A stretch of DNA of 64,000 bases from Malurus cyaneus samueli. Lineage: Eukaryota; Chordata; Aves; Passeriformes; Maluridae. The position numbers and the translations under genes were made by a program. Position 1 is the first letter of the stretch; each line of letters begins with the position of its first letter. Below, in pieces: positions 31,900 through 44,300 of the stretch. The notes beneath the pieces are model-generated. The model was not told where the DNA came from, ran no database searches, and worked only from the letters and a program-made list of their open reading frames with translations. Where the stretch lies: NCBI GenBank assembly GCA_009741485.1, contig CM019229.1, forward strand, positions 234,943-298,942, in the 5' to 3' direction.

Positions 31900-33920
31900 G
31901 TGTGGGCAGGGCAGGGGGCTGGTGGGTGGTTCAGGGCTCCCCAACCTTCCCCTCAATGTCTCCCCAGCACTTCCTTCTGAGTGCCAAAGTCTTGACAGCA
32001 GAGGGTCTGTGATTACATTTTTGGCTGGGCTGGAGGAGCAACCGTCAGCCTGGGGGACCCCATTACCACGTGGCCCGGGAGAAAGGACAGCCTCTGCTCC
32101 CTCTCTTCCTGAGAGGGAGAGCACACATTTTCTGCCTTCCCCAAAGCCATGGGTGTCACTGTGCCAGTAAGAAGCCACAGGACAGTGGATGCTCTCAGAG
32201 CAATCTCAGTACTGCTGGGCAGGCAGGACACTGTGGTTTGTCACCCCCTCGCTGCTGTGACAGGAAGCCAGTGAGCTGACAGTCTCTGGAGGCTTGCACA
32301 AGCCCAGAGCAAAGCCAGTCCTGTGGGCAACTTGCACATGCACACATTGGGCTCTGGAGACCCTGCACCATGGCCACCCTGCAGCACAAGCACCCATCTG
32401 GAATCAGTGGTGATATTGGGGTTGAGTCATGACTGCTCCATCTGTGCTTTGCTCTTTGCCCCTCTGCTCAGTGCCATCAACTTCCTTGATATAAACAACT
32501 CGTTCCCAGTTTTCTTTCCTGTGGCCCTGAAGTCACCAAACCCCACCTCTGCCAGGTGTCTAGCAGGACCAAGAGCCAGCAGAGGGGACATTCCTCCCCT
32601 GCCCCAGCCCTGAGGAGGTGGCAGCTGGACAGGCACACTGTGCTCGTCTGAATTTCTGTGGCTTCCGATTTCCGCTTTGTTTTCTGGGTCAACAAGAAGT
32701 GGAGCAGGAGGGGCTGTGGGTGCCCACAGACACGTGCTGGGTACTGAGGGGCAGGGGGTGCCAGGGTAGCAGGATGTAGGGAGTTTCAGGGGGGCTGCAG
32801 CTCCTGCATGGTTGCAAGCAGAAATCCAGATAGTGGAAATGTGTAGGAAAGGAAACATTCAAGAGATGACATCCATCTCAGATTTCTGTTCCTGACCCTG
32901 TCAGCCTCCCACCCCCTTCAAGTGCCAGACTGCCCTGGGCAGCAGCAACAGGGGATAGTTTCCAGTGTATGCTACACATGGCTGTGCCTCTACCCTGTGG
33001 GCAGGCAAGCACAGGGCTCTGGGGAGCAAGCAGTGATGCAGTGATCCAAAGAGGGTGCCCTACCTCATGGGACTGGCATCTAGCCCAGCCCAGAATTTTG
33101 CAGGGTACTGAGGTGCCCTGTGAGCAGCTGCCTGTGGCGCCCCCATTCCAGGCAGCCCTAGAGAGCAAAGCCCCAGCTACTGGCCACCAGGCTGCAAACA
33201 GGGCTTTCCAGAAGTTTCTCTACAGGCTTGGTTGGGGATTTCATTCTGCTCAGGGGAAGTGCCCTCAAAAGAATGGAATGGGAGCAACCCAGCTGAGAAA
33301 CAGTGGTGGGAAAAAGGGCCATCGCCCCAGACATCCCTGCTCCCACCAGCTCAGCTCCCACTGCCCGATGGATGTGCATGGCTAGGTTGCCATCATCCCA
33401 CCACAGAGACAGCCTCAGCTGGACCACACACATGGGAACATCCATTCCTCTCCTGTCAAGTGTCATACTACAGGGGAGAGCCCTGGCATTCCAGACCTGT
33501 TCACTGCCCACCCTGCTACATCCTCCCTAGTCCTTCTCTGCCCCTGGCAAGCTGCTGGAGCAGCCTACAAGCCCACACTGCTTCCATCCTTCCCAGCAGC
33601 AGCTACAGCAAACCAGCAGCTTGAACTGGGTGGAAGATGACTTTCTTTCACTTTTGTTCTCCTCTGCTTTGGGGGCCATGCCCTGGACAAGCTGGTACCA
33701 CTCCATGGCCAAGCTGCCACAATAGTGGTGGGAGGCCAAGCTGTGGGCAGCCAAGAGCTGGGTGTTGCTGGCATGAGGAGGAGATGTCACCTTCTTTGGG
33801 TGCCTTGTTCCAGCCTTGCTGCGCCCCCACATGCAGCCAAACCCATACTGCTGGGCTGCAGGAGTAGGGATGCAAAGGAGGCAAGGAAAGGGTTAACTCA
33901 TTCTTGCCTCAAAGAACTCT
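31900..33920. other. FUT7-POU5F3 intergenic region
   Basis: About 2 kb between two convergent 3' ends. I see no exon, RNA gene or repeat in it. Confidence 0.7.
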
Positions 33921-33924
33921 GAGA

Positions 33925-33930
33925 TTTATT
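33925..33930 (-). terminator. POU5F3: Possible POU5F3 polyadenylation signal
   Basis: AATAAA on the minus strand, about 0.9 kb after the POU5F3 stop. An AT-rich 3'-UTR-like stretch lies in between (34390-34500). No nearer canonical minus-strand signal was seen. Confidence 0.5.
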
Positions 33931-34831
33931 TCACTGCCAGAGGAGAATGTGATTAAAACAAAAAATTTAAAAATCATCATCAACTAGAGCAGGATGGAAG
34001 GCATGGGGTGCTAGCAGCATGGACAGGGAGGTGTAGGCCTCCTGAGCTGGGACCTCCAGGGAAAGGTGGTCTCTGGGCATCTGGGCTGGGGTGTGGAACA
34101 GCAGCCAGGGAGCGGGGAGGACCTGGGAGACTGGGGGTGATGCTGGGCACAAAGCACTGGGAAGGACTTCTCCAATCCAAACAAGCCTCATCAGCTGCCC
34201 CACAGAGGGGTACTACACCTCGTGTACCAGAGTGAGGGGTGGCAGGGGCTCACTTACTCCTCTTGCCCCAGCCCTTGGCTCACCTTGGCTGCCCAGGAGG
34301 GTAGGCAGAGCCACCAGGGCCATTGGCCCTGGGCACGGCACCCCAGCCTCACTCTACAGGGAGGAAGGAGACACCTGGGAAACTAGATCACTACAAAAAT
34401 TTTTGCTTTTTAAAAACTACAACCAAAAACCATTAAAAAAAATTAATAAAACCATCCCCTCCCCCCACCCTTCCCAAAATCTAAAAAATATTTTTTTCTG
34501 GATCTTGCAGGAGTGGCTGGGCTGGGACCAGGGATGGGCTCAAAAGCCCTGGGCACATCTGGCTTCAGCGGGTGCAGTGGGGCAGGAGGAGTTGCCCCCA
34601 GGAGAGGCCAGAGCAGGGCCAACGCTGCTGGGACCAGTAAGCTCACATAACTGGGAAGGGCTGGGAGCATCTGCAGAGAGCAGGCACCAATCCCTGCACC
34701 AGGCTCTCAGCCCCTTGCACCCCAAAAACCCCACGAGCAAGCAGAAGCGGGGCTGTGCCTGTGCAAGCCCAGGGCAAGAGGGACCGCCCCAGAGCACCAG
34801 CCCACCTGCAGTGATCATACAGCCCCTGGGT

Positions 34832-35083
34832 TCAGTGGCCACTGTTGCTCATGGAGAGCCCAGGCTGCAGCGCTTGTGGGAACATCTCGGCTTTGTGAAA
34901 GGTCGGCATGTAGACAGGAGGGGAGGGTGCCAGGCTGTAGCCCTGGGACGTCACTGGGATGGGCAGGGCAGGAGACACCAGGGGCTGGTTCATGTCATAT
35001 ATCATCCCCTCTGCCTCATTGCCATAGGGCAGCAGCAGCCGTTTGCCCTTCTGACGCCGGTTGCAGAACCAGACCCGGACCAC
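34832..35083 (-). CDS. POU5F3: POU5F3 exon 5 (homeodomain helix 3 and C-terminus)
   Basis: Begins [15 protein letters not shown] (recognition helix with the POU-type Cys) and ends at TGA at 34834-34832 after a Pro-rich C-terminal activation-type tail. Confidence 0.97.
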   Translation of the reverse strand: MVRVWFCNRRQKGKRLLLPYGNEAEGMIYDMNQPLVSPALPIPVTSQGYSLAPSPPVYMPTFHKAEMFPQALQPGLSMSNSGH

Positions 35084-38000
35084 CTGTGGGAAGGGAGACA
35101 GAAGAGAGTGAGGGGGTGACCCAGGCACATGGTGTGGGTGACAAGGAGACCCTTCTGCTGGTGGCATCTCCACAGCACCCAAACCTGCCAGTGCAGCCCC
35201 CTCCCTGCCACAACTCCTTGCCAGGCTGGGCTCCAACAAACCTCACCCATGACCACTTTCCCACTGCTTCCCGAGTAGAGAGAAGACAGAAATGGCAAGT
35301 ACTAAATAGGAAAGAAGATAATGAATGGAAAGGTTCCTCTCCAAACGCTGGTGGCATAGCCAGATGAAGGTAATACACAAACTTGTGTATTGTTAGGAGC
35401 TTGTGTTTTGCCTGTCTTCTGATGTATTTCCACCTCAGAAGCAAAATGTTGTAACCTGCCACATGGGTTGCATGTAGGGCAAAAATCAGCTTCTTCAGGG
35501 ATGAATTAGTTTCACGGGATTACTTATGTGCATATACACAAACACAGATGCACATTGTTGGATCTGGGAACTATTTTAGTCTCTGTTAAGTTTTAAATAT
35601 TTAATCTGTGAACTAAAGTCTTCTCTGGGACCAAGTGGGTTTTTCTTTTTCATACTGATGAGCCATGTATATCCTGCCTGGCAGAGCTAAAGGGCAGTTA
35701 TTTACATCTCTTCATGTGTATTTCATTATTGCTCTGAGCCAAGGTATCAGACTGGCAGGTGCTCAGGAACTGATGCCATTGGGGCACCCATCCTCCCCAC
35801 CCTCCCAACCTACATCTTTATCCAGGTTGAGGTCCTCGGCGATCTGGGAGATCTCCTGGGGACTGGGCTTCACGCACTTGCGGAAGAAGCTCTCCAGTGT
35901 CCCTTTCACATTGGTCTCGATGCTGGTCCTGCGTTTTCTCTTCCGGGCTTGGGCCAGTACTTGCTCTGCATTGCACATCTGGGAATGAGAGAGGGAATAT
36001 ATTTGGTTAGCAGGTGGAATAGTCTCCACCAGGCTTCAGACACACGAGTAGCTGGCTGCAGAACTCAGGGGACAGACTGTGTCCCGGTGACTTTCCATGG
36101 AGCATCATTCCACTGTGACTAGGGCCATTCCCAGTGTCCCAGCACAGCCAACAGTGAGGCTGGACACATCTCTCTCCATGCCCCCCAGGTTTCCCAGGAA
36201 GCAGCAAGCTGAACATTCAGTCAGATTCCAGAAGGACCTGGCTGCTCCAATATGGGAGCTATTACAATCACAAGGTGTCCGTGGGGCAATTGGGCTTCCC
36301 CCTGACCCCAGCCTGGCAGAGGATAATACCCAGTGGTTTGCCCTCAGGCCAGACTCAAGTCATGCAGGGAGATGGTGCTGTGGCATAAGATGTCTTCTAT
36401 TCCTCTCTTCTCCCCCTTAAAGTACATGGGAAAGGGAGGAGAATGTGAGGCTTGAGTGCTTGCAGGTACCCCAGATCCCAGCCCCCTCAGCCCTGTACCT
36501 CTTGCATGTTGTCCGTGTTCTCTGCCTCATTGAGCCAACGCTGCAGCAGTGGCTTGAGCTTGCACATGTTCTTGAAGCTGAGCTGGAGTGCTTCAAAGCG
36601 GCAGATGGTTGTCTGGCTGAACATCTTCCCTGTGCAGGCAAGGCAGGCAGGGTATTACACACCGCATGGATTCCCTTGCCAGCAAGACCCCAGGATCTAC
36701 CACCCCCAAGCTTTCCCTGCTCCTGGGAGACCAGGAAAGGCACACTTCCCATTCCTTTAGCAAGCATTTAAAGCCCTGAAACGTGTCTTAATAAGCAACT
36801 GTAGCTATTTTAAACCAGTTCCCTATTACCGAACCTTCGACCTCCCACCCTGTCCACAGGTCTGGGCACACCCCTCCAGGAGCCCTGGGGCAGGTGCTTG
36901 ATGCCTCCTTCGCAGGTCGTTAAAGAGCAGAAACCATTAGCCCAGGTGATTCGAAAGGCCCTCCCAGGCCTCTCCCTTCCCACCAGCTGTGGGGAACACA
37001 AGGGACTTCCCCCATCCCCTCACCGTAGAGTGTGCCCAGCGCCAGCCCCACGTCAGCCTGGGTGAAGCCCAACATGATGCGCTTGTGCTTGAGGTCCTTG
37101 GCGAACTGCTCCAGCTCTCCCGAGGTTGGTGCATCCTGGCAGGGCAGAGAGACACTGAAAGGGGACAACTCGCACCCAGGATCCAGGGTCTGTCGGGGTC
37201 CGCGAAGGACAGAGGCAGGAGAGGGCTCGGTTCAGACACCTACCGGGCTCACACCGGACACACGCCACACCAACCCACCCCGAGCGCTCAGTTCAACCCC
37301 GTCTGGTGCGGCGGCGACCAAGGGTAGCCAAGGGCACCAAGAGCTCCCGCTCTGCCTCAACATGCCCTGGTAATGCTCCCTTTATCCTCTGTCTCGCACC
37401 CTCCTGGCCTGGCCAGGGGTAGCACCGATAGTGACACTGGCTGAGCCCGATTCAACCCATTCTCACTCGTCCCACGCCACGTCCACACGGGGACGGTTCC
37501 GTTCTCCCGCGGCATGGGCCACTTCCCATGCTCTCGGGTTGGAGCAGCAGCCCCTCAGCAGCCCCTCTTCTGCTTGTCCCCGGGGCAGGGAAAAGGCTCC
37601 CGTGAAACGAGGGACAAGCAAGCGCCCGTGAGCCGCGTGGGATTTAAGCTCTCTTTGCCACCAGAAGGCTCTTCCCTTCTGGCAAGCGGCTGCCCAGGCG
37701 CTTCCCACCTTTCTGCCGCTGCGGGGGCATTTTAAAACCTTGTAGCCAATTTCCACGTTTTCAGAGGAGTTTCGGGTTTTCCAGGCATTCCTCATGTCAC
37801 CCAACCAAGGCTTTTAATTCCTGGCGTAAATCGGCACCGGGAATTGATGTGGGATGCCGTCCCACATCGCCGTCCTGCATCACCGTTCCGCAGGTGGGAA
37901 GCGCTTTTCGTGACCACTCCCCACCCAGCGCGGCCGGTTACGGCCCAAGGACACGCACCGATTGTGGCGTGGAGCCTTCCGCACCTCCGACCCAGGGGCA

Positions 38001-39174
38001 ACACCGCAAATCCTCCCCCAACTCCCTCAAGGACCAAACCCCGCATTGGCCGCCGCTGCCGTCCCCGGGGCGGCGAGTTACACCAACATTAAGAAATAAT
38101 AAAAACTAACGCAAACCACAAATTCAGTGGTGCCGGTAAGCAGCCCTACTGCCATCGTCTACCTCCCTCCCTCATCTCCGGGCCGTCTCTGCCCCAGCAA
38201 ACATCGGTGCTCATGTAGCTCCGGAGCGGCAGCTGGGGATGCAGCCGACCGCGGGGGACTGAGGTGGGTGGCCAAGGAGCCCTCGATGGCCGGGGACCGC
38301 GCTGCGTTGCCCCGAATATCCCGCCGGAGCCGGCTTTCAGCATCGCTGCCCGAGACGACCCCGCCGCATCGCGTAGGGGAAGCTGCTTTCCTAAGCACCC
38401 AATACCCCTTTTCTTACCCCAAAGCAGCCTCCCCTAGATGCTCCCTCTGCGGAGTCTGACCCAGCCGGGACGAGTCCCAGCGCCGGGTCAGGCTTCTCCC
38501 GGGGCACTCGACGGCGGGGCCGGACAGGCGGCACCGGCGGGTAGCTCCTGCCGACGGGGCGGCTAACCGGGCTCCGGCTCCGGACGGGGAGAAAAGCCCC
38601 GAGAACACACCGCGCACCGTGTACGGACGGCGGGAGCGGGGCAAGGCATTCCGCCTCACTCCCCGTCCCGTCGGGTCTCACCTCCTCGCCGCTGTCGCTG
38701 GAGTGTCCGCCCTCGCTGGCAGCCCCGCTGGAGCTGCCGCTGCTGCCCAGTCCTGAAGGGCCGCCGGAGCCCGGCTGCAGCGCGGCCGCGGCAGGGCAGA
38801 GCTGGGGACCAGAGAAGGTAGGGGCGGCTGGACCAGGGAAGGGCGGCCCGGGCAGGGCGGCGGGGCCGGGAGGAGCGGGGCCGGCCCAGGGCGGGGGGGC
38901 CAGGCCGGGCCGCAGCAAGCGGCAGTGCGGGGCTCGGGTTGGGGCTGGCTGCAGGGCCGGCCCGGGCGCCCTCGCCTTAGCGGGCGGCGCGGGGGCGGGC
39001 GGGGGAGCCAGGCGCGGGCGGCGTGGGTCGCGGGCGGGCTCGGGCTCGGCGGTGGCGGTGAAGGGAAAAGAGCGGCTGGGCGGGCGCCCCGTCGAAGCTG
39101 CCGGGGAAAGGAGGGTCCGGCGTCGGTCAGGAGGCCGAAGGGGGCGGCCGGCAGCCCCCGTCCGGGCTGAACAT
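34832..39174 (-). CDS. POU5F3: POU5F3 (PouV/POU2), class V POU transcription factor
   Basis: Pluripotency/germline transcription factor, the bird counterpart of the OCT4 function (family knowledge). Five exons are seen. Exon 1 encodes a Pro/Ala/Gly-rich N-terminus ending in a Ser-rich acidic motif ([10 protein letters not shown]). Exons 2-3 encode the POU-specific domain ([20 protein letters not shown] ... [20 protein letters not shown]). Exons 4-5 encode the POU homeodomain ([10 protein letters not shown] ... [15 protein letters not shown]) and an 82-residue-region tail ending SMSNSGH. Residues from exon 2 to the stop number 219. Location between FUT7 and NPDC1 identifies POU5F3 rather than POU5F1. 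The start is unresolved: the best-context ATG (39174) is out of frame with the POU-coding frame, whereas that frame is open with no ATG until 39557. The upper coordinate is therefore provisional. Confidence 0.93.
35814..35978 (-). CDS. POU5F3: POU5F3 exon 4 (linker and homeodomain, first part)
   Basis: Encodes the linker and the [11 protein letters not shown]-terminal arm and helices 1-2 of the homeodomain, ending DLNLDKD. Donor GTAGGT, phase 0. Confidence 0.97.
36499..36629 (-). CDS. POU5F3: POU5F3 exon 3 (POU-specific domain, second half)
   Basis: Encodes [20 protein letters not shown] through [17 protein letters not shown], including the DNA-recognition helix. Acceptor GCACAG, donor GTACAG. 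Confidence 0.97.
37024..37135 (-). CDS. POU5F3: POU5F3 exon 2 (POU-specific domain, first half)
   Basis: Encodes [20 protein letters not shown] through [14 protein letters not shown]. Acceptor CTGCCAG, donor GTGAGG in phase 1. The first helices of the POU-specific domain are intact. Confidence 0.97.
37136..38681 (-). other. POU5F3 intron 1
   Basis: A 1.5 kb GC-rich intron with moderate CpG content and one small AT-rich patch (38080-38125). No exon or repeat is recognisable. Confidence 0.75.
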
Positions 39175-39560
39175 GCTGCCCGCCGCCGCTGCCCTAGGGC
39201 TCCATGCGGGGGCTGCCGGCCGCTGCCTCCCTGCTGCGGCGCCGCCGGGGCCTCTGAGAGTGGCGGGGCCGGGCCGGCCGGATGGAGATAGGCCCCGGCC
39301 CCATTGGACCTTGCATCGTGGGTCGGGCGTGAACTTGATCCCCGGGGGGCGGGGGGCACGAGGGAAAGGTGCGGTGGGAGGGGGCTACGCCGGTCCGCAC
39401 CCAGTGCCGGCGGGGAAGTGGACGGGGCGGTCCCTATGGGACAGGGAGGGGGAGGACCCCGACCCTGCCGCGGGGCATGGCACCCCTCCGGTCCCGGAGG
39501 CCTCGAGGGGACCCCCGTCCCTGGCACCTCTCCAGCCTCACGCTGCTCGGGGGGCACCGC
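38400..39560 (-). promoter_or_regulatory. POU5F3: CpG island over POU5F3 exon 1
   Basis: Dense CpG with GGGCGG/CCGCCC boxes (for example 38880-39060 and 39350) covers exon 1 and extends about 400 bp beyond the best ATG. Promoter and 5' UTR are expected here. There is no clear TATA box. Confidence 0.7.
38682..39174 (-). CDS. POU5F3: POU5F3 exon 1 (start uncertain)
   Basis: The donor GAG/GTGAGA at 38677-38681 joins in phase 0 to the exon encoding the POU-specific domain. The supported part (38682 to about 38880) encodes a Pro-rich stretch, then [21 protein letters not shown]. Upstream the same frame stays open through CpG-rich DNA. The ATG at 39174 (A at -3) opens [12 protein letters not shown] but meets TGA after 15 codons. 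Confidence 0.6.
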
Positions 39561-40516
39561 GCCAGTATTAGGGCAGCTGCAGCTTCAGGGGCTAACCACC
39601 TGGGACCCCCAGCGCAGCAGATCCCGGGCAAGAGACGGGGTGGCTTTGGGGAGCTATTGGCGGCATGAATGAGGGTCATGGGCTGGTGTGAGGGCAACCC
39701 ATCCAGCTGCAGCAGCTGCTTGTTCTCAGGACAGAGGACAAACTCCGTGATGCCGGTGCTATCGTGGAGCAGCAGGGATGGTCCAGGGTTTGACCATCAT
39801 CTCTGCCTTTCGATGCCCTGGTCTTGATGACTGAGCCTTGCAAGGAGCGTGGACAGAGCTGAGGCTTCAGGAGCCCCTTACACTCTCATCAACACTCTCC
39901 TCTTCCTCACTCTGCAGAGAAAGGTTGTAGCTCAGAGGAGCATGTCTGTCCCCGAGGCCCCTGTGCTAGGGGTGTGCTGCCGGGGAGGGAATTGCAACCC
40001 CAGCTATTGTGGCCGTCGGCTCCACAGTTAGGCACGTTCCATATTTTCTCTATCTTAAGGACTTTGCCTTCACACTGCCCTTCACAGTGGTGCTACCAGG
40101 GCTGGCTCCAGGCTTTTCCCGTTTCCTTCCCTCCTGGCTCAGCACCAGCAACTTTCCCGATCCTGACACTGGCATTGCATCAGTTTCTGCTTGGCTCTGC
40201 CTGGTGCCAGCTCCTGCATATGGGCAGGTACCAACGGTGTGGGCATCCCCTGACCCCAGCAGAAGCAAGGCGAGTGGTGCTCCTTCTGCTAGCACTCTGT
40301 GACCCCGCAAGGCAAGAAGTGATCCCGCTGCCGACACTGCTCCCTGTTTATTAACCAGGATTACCGGCAGCTGCTGCCGTCTCGCACTGCAGATATGCCG
40401 AGGAGATAGGCTGGAGCAGCCTCCCCCGCGGCGGGATGGGGATTGGGGCTGTTGGTGGGGGAACTCAGGAAGGTGCTTGATGATGTTTATGAAGCACTTG
40501 CTTTTGCTCCTGAGAC

Positions 40517-40668
40517 GGCTGGAACCCAGGGACTGGCACCCAGGGAGAGATGCCCTGGGACAGGCACCCAAGGGCTGGCAGCCAGGGATTCATACCGACA
40601 GCTGGCATCCAGGGACTGGGATCTAGGGACTGGCAGCTAGAGACTGGTACCCAGGGACTGATATCCAC
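40517..40668. repeat. Degenerate short tandem array (gggactggcaccca-like unit)
   Basis: About ten diverged copies of a 14-15 bp unit ('ggcacccagggact', 'ggcatccagggact', 'ggcagctagagact'). Confidence 0.75.
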
Positions 40669-41304
40669 AGTGCCAGCAGCAGCCCCTGGCCCAGCACATG
40701 GCACTGCTGCATGTCAGGGGAAGTGGAACAGCTAACCCTCCTAATGATATTTCTATAAAAAAAGAAAAAGGCCCAGCAGGTGAGCTGGAATTAATGTCTG
40801 TTCCTGACTCCTGGCAGGACATGTAGCAGGCTGCCCATCCTAGCTGTGCCAGACTGCCCCAGGAAGGAGGGCAGCCCCAGGAAAATGAACTAATGATTCA
40901 GAAACCGTCTCAGTGGGGACATGGGCAGCCCTGAGTGAGCGCTGTGGCTTCTGGACCTGGGGGGTCCCCATGCCTAGAGGTGGTGAAGCCCCTTCCCCAT
41001 AAGGGGCTGTATTCAGTCGTGCCAAGGGACTGCAGACCGTGCTGCTGGGGATGCTAGAGCTAATGTTGTGCAGGCAGACCTGCTGGCTGCCTGCTGTGCA
41101 GCTGCCTACCCCACTGCCAGCGGGCAGAGGAAATCTCTCTGCGGGACCCCGATGGCAGCCATCAGCGCTGCTCCTCCCGGGCTCCTGCTGTGGCCCAGGG
41201 TTTCAGAAGCTCCTTGGCCGGGCAGTAACTCCTTTTCCCTTTGATTTATTGTTCCCGGGCTGGACACCCTCCTCCTGCCAACCTACTTTTTCTCCATCCC
41301 CGGG

Positions 41305-41371
41305 AAGCCCCCAGCCCCCCTCCCCCCCCACCTCTCCTTCCACCCCTCCCCCACCCAGCCCCCCCCCCACC
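41305..41371 (-). repeat. C-rich tract (G-runs on the minus strand)
   Basis: Many C runs of 3-9 in 67 bp. The complementary strand has well over four G3+ tracts and could form a G-quadruplex. Confidence 0.6.
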
Positions 41372-44300
41372 GGCCCTCAAACGCATTCCTGGTCCTTTCA
41401 TATACAGACAGAGGGGAAGGGAGACGTTGACTTTGAACCGGCCCCTTTGTAGGAGCGGGGCCCATTGTGGCAGTGATGGTTTTAGCTGGGAGATGTGGAA
41501 GGAGTCAGTGGGGTTTCTCGGTGTGTGCCCCCCCCCCATACATTTCAATGGGGTGGTTTTGGGGGGGGAGCGTGTGAGGTTGTTGTGCAGGGTCTTTGAG
41601 CACCAGTGACCACGTCTCTTCTGCCTGCTCCAGAGGAGATGGATGGATGTATCATTCCACAAGCCTGTATCTGGAACATGCTGGTGGCTCCAGGCTTGGC
41701 CAGGCTCCGTGGTCTAAGGCAGGTAGGGATCAGTGGGATCCTGCTAAGAAAATGGGAGCAGAAACACATCTGCTTTTCTGGCTCATTGACACAGGAGCAG
41801 GCTGGAGAGGGCTGAGATGCACATCTGCTCCCATTGCTAAGTGTGCTGGTGTGGCACTGGTGCTTGGGGACAAGATTTTAAGAGAGCGAATGAGCACAGA
41901 TGATGTTTTATTCATGGCCATCCCACCCTTTTCTGTGGGAGGTGATGGAAAGGCAGTGCTGGATACCCCTGAGTTGTCCACCCAAAGGAGCTGCAGTCCT
42001 GCTCATGGTGTGTCAGGGTCTCACAGTCAGAGCATCATCCCAGGACCATGTAAAGAGGGCTGGGCAGGGGGCTCAGCTCCAGACACCCCATCTCTGGACG
42101 AACACCGACCTGCTCCCAGCTTGCTGGGCTGTAGCTGGCCTAGGTGGACAGGATTGAGTTGGTGCTTCCAAACTCAGCTGACGGGGCCTTCCCTATTGTG
42201 TTAGGAAGCTGGGGAAAATGAAGTGGGGACTGAAACCCTTGGATGTCTGCAGCACAGGTGCCTTGTCCCTGGACAAATGACTCTTCCATAGATGTATGGT
42301 GGGGACATGGATTCCCAGGGGACACAGGGCACCTGTGGCCACTGTGCCAGGAGCGAGGGGGTCTTCCCAGGCAGAACAGTCAAGTTTTACTATAACCTAG
42401 AGCTTTCCAAAATACTTGGATGTGCTCCAGGAGAGATTGCTGGGTTGTGGGAGCAAAGGAAGGACAAACTTGGGGATCTCGGCAGAGGGGGGCAGGGGTG
42501 AGGCTGGGTTCCCCAGAACTGAGCCCTGGGGGTGTCTCGGGTTATTTGGGGTGTACATGGCCCCGGGCTGCATCTGGAGACCCCCTGGAGAGAAGCATCC
42601 CGGGTGCTTTGGCGATGAGTCAGCATCCACCTCCGGCTGCCGAAACCAGGAGAGATGGTATCAGCCTGATGGGGGGCTGGCGTGATCAAAGGAGCTGCAC
42701 ACAATGCAGGACGCGATAGCCCTTATCTGTCATCCCCGAGGTGCGAAGGGCCCTGGGGGCGAGGGCAGGGAGGGGTGAGTACTGGGTGCTGCAGGGCTGG
42801 GTGCGGGGGGCTCCCACCCTTCTTCCCTGGAGAAACCTCTCCTGGCAGATACTGAGAAACAAGAAAATAACAGCCCATTCTTTCCGTGTCGGGGAAAACC
42901 CTTGAGAAGGGTTTGAATGCTCCTCCAGCCGCAGAGGCAGAATGGCTGCTCACTATTCCCTGGGGATGGTTTGGGGACCCGCAGTATCCTCCCTCCCTGT
43001 CCCCTCGCCTCCGCGCTTGAGAGGAGACCCCTGAGCCACCGGTCCCACACCACACACTCGCATGAGTCTCAAACATGGTCGTTTAATAAAATCTCCTTTT
43101 AAAAGAACTACAATTCGTACAACAATGACAAGAGGTGTTGGGAGAGTGGCAGCAGCCCACGGGCAAAGGGAGTGCAGGACATGGGGACAGAATCTGTGCC
43201 ATGACAGCCTCCGTCAGCCACCCTGCCAGGGACAGCGACGGTCCCATGCCACCTTCGCTCATCAGCACATCCCTGCCACTGCTGCCTGCCCTGCCTGGGT
43301 CTGCCCGAGTGTGCAATGACTCCTGTGAGTGCAACAGGTCACCTGTGGCCGTGACAGTACACAACAGGGTCTAGACATGAAGCCACCTGTACAAAGTAAC
43401 CCAAACCTTGTCCTTGGCCTTCCACTGAGGGGGTCACAGCCAACACATCTGTGGGGCTTTGAGGAGCAGCACTGGGCTCCAAGCAAGAATATCTTAGTGA
43501 GGGCTGATAACGCTGGACACAGGCAACAGAGGGGTGCAGGGAGTGTCTGAGCCTGACAGGTGACTGGGATGGAGCAGTGTTGCCTGCGACAGAGGGATGC
43601 CCAGAGAGCACATGGTGCCAGACTCCACAGGGATGCTGCCAGGGCATGGGCTCTGTGGGGTCTGAAGCAGCACAGCAAAGCCCCTGTGCCTTGGCTACCC
43701 CTCTCAGCCACCCCAGCTCCCTCCAGTCCTGTTCCTTCCTCCCCCATGGCCACATAAGCCTAAAACCAAAACCTTGAACCCTTTTTCTGAGCTTTTACCC
43801 CACTGATGCCTGTGGTATGAGAGAGCCTATCTTCTGCCAGCAGAGCTTCGTGTGGGCTCCCAGGCCATGGTAGCACTGATGCTGGAAACTGGGACTGTCC
43901 GAGCCCCTGAGCCTCTTGAAGCCCAGCACCCCCAAAGGAGCCAGAGCGCTGGGCAGCATCCAAAGGAGCATCCTGGGGAGTGATGCCAGCGCCTGCTTGA
44001 GCCACTCCTGCTTGAGCTGCTCCTGCCACTGGCTCCTGAAGCATATCCTGCTGCCAGGAGCTGCCCAGGCTGGGGTGGAGGGGACAGCATGGGCACTGAA
44101 GCCCCAGTGATGTCACCTGCTCCAGAGAAAGGCTCCATCCCTGGTTGAGGGGCTCTGGGAAGGCTGGCAGCCCTGATGCCAGGCATGAGCAGGCCCAGCC
44201 TTCCTGGCCCTCTTATTTTCTGACCCTCTCTCCAGCCCCTTCCCAACTGCTCCACATCAGCCTAGCTGCAGCCAGGGCAGCAGCCCCCTCCTCAAAGCCA

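Noticed and set aside
38391..39557. A 388-codon ORF starting at 39557 taken as the full POU5F3 exon 1
   Set aside because: Its upstream half is CpG-island sequence with UTR-like composition, and it runs past the real donor at 38681. Only the part joined to exon 2 is supported, and the start is left open.
43084..43089. Plus-strand AATAAA near 43084 as the end of a gene
   Set aside because: No plus-strand gene precedes it. An isolated hexamer is not evidence of a transcript end.
43827..44255. A 142-codon minus-strand ORF downstream of NPDC1
   Set aside because: It lies beyond the NPDC1 polyadenylation signal, has biased Ser/Gly composition and no recognised domain.
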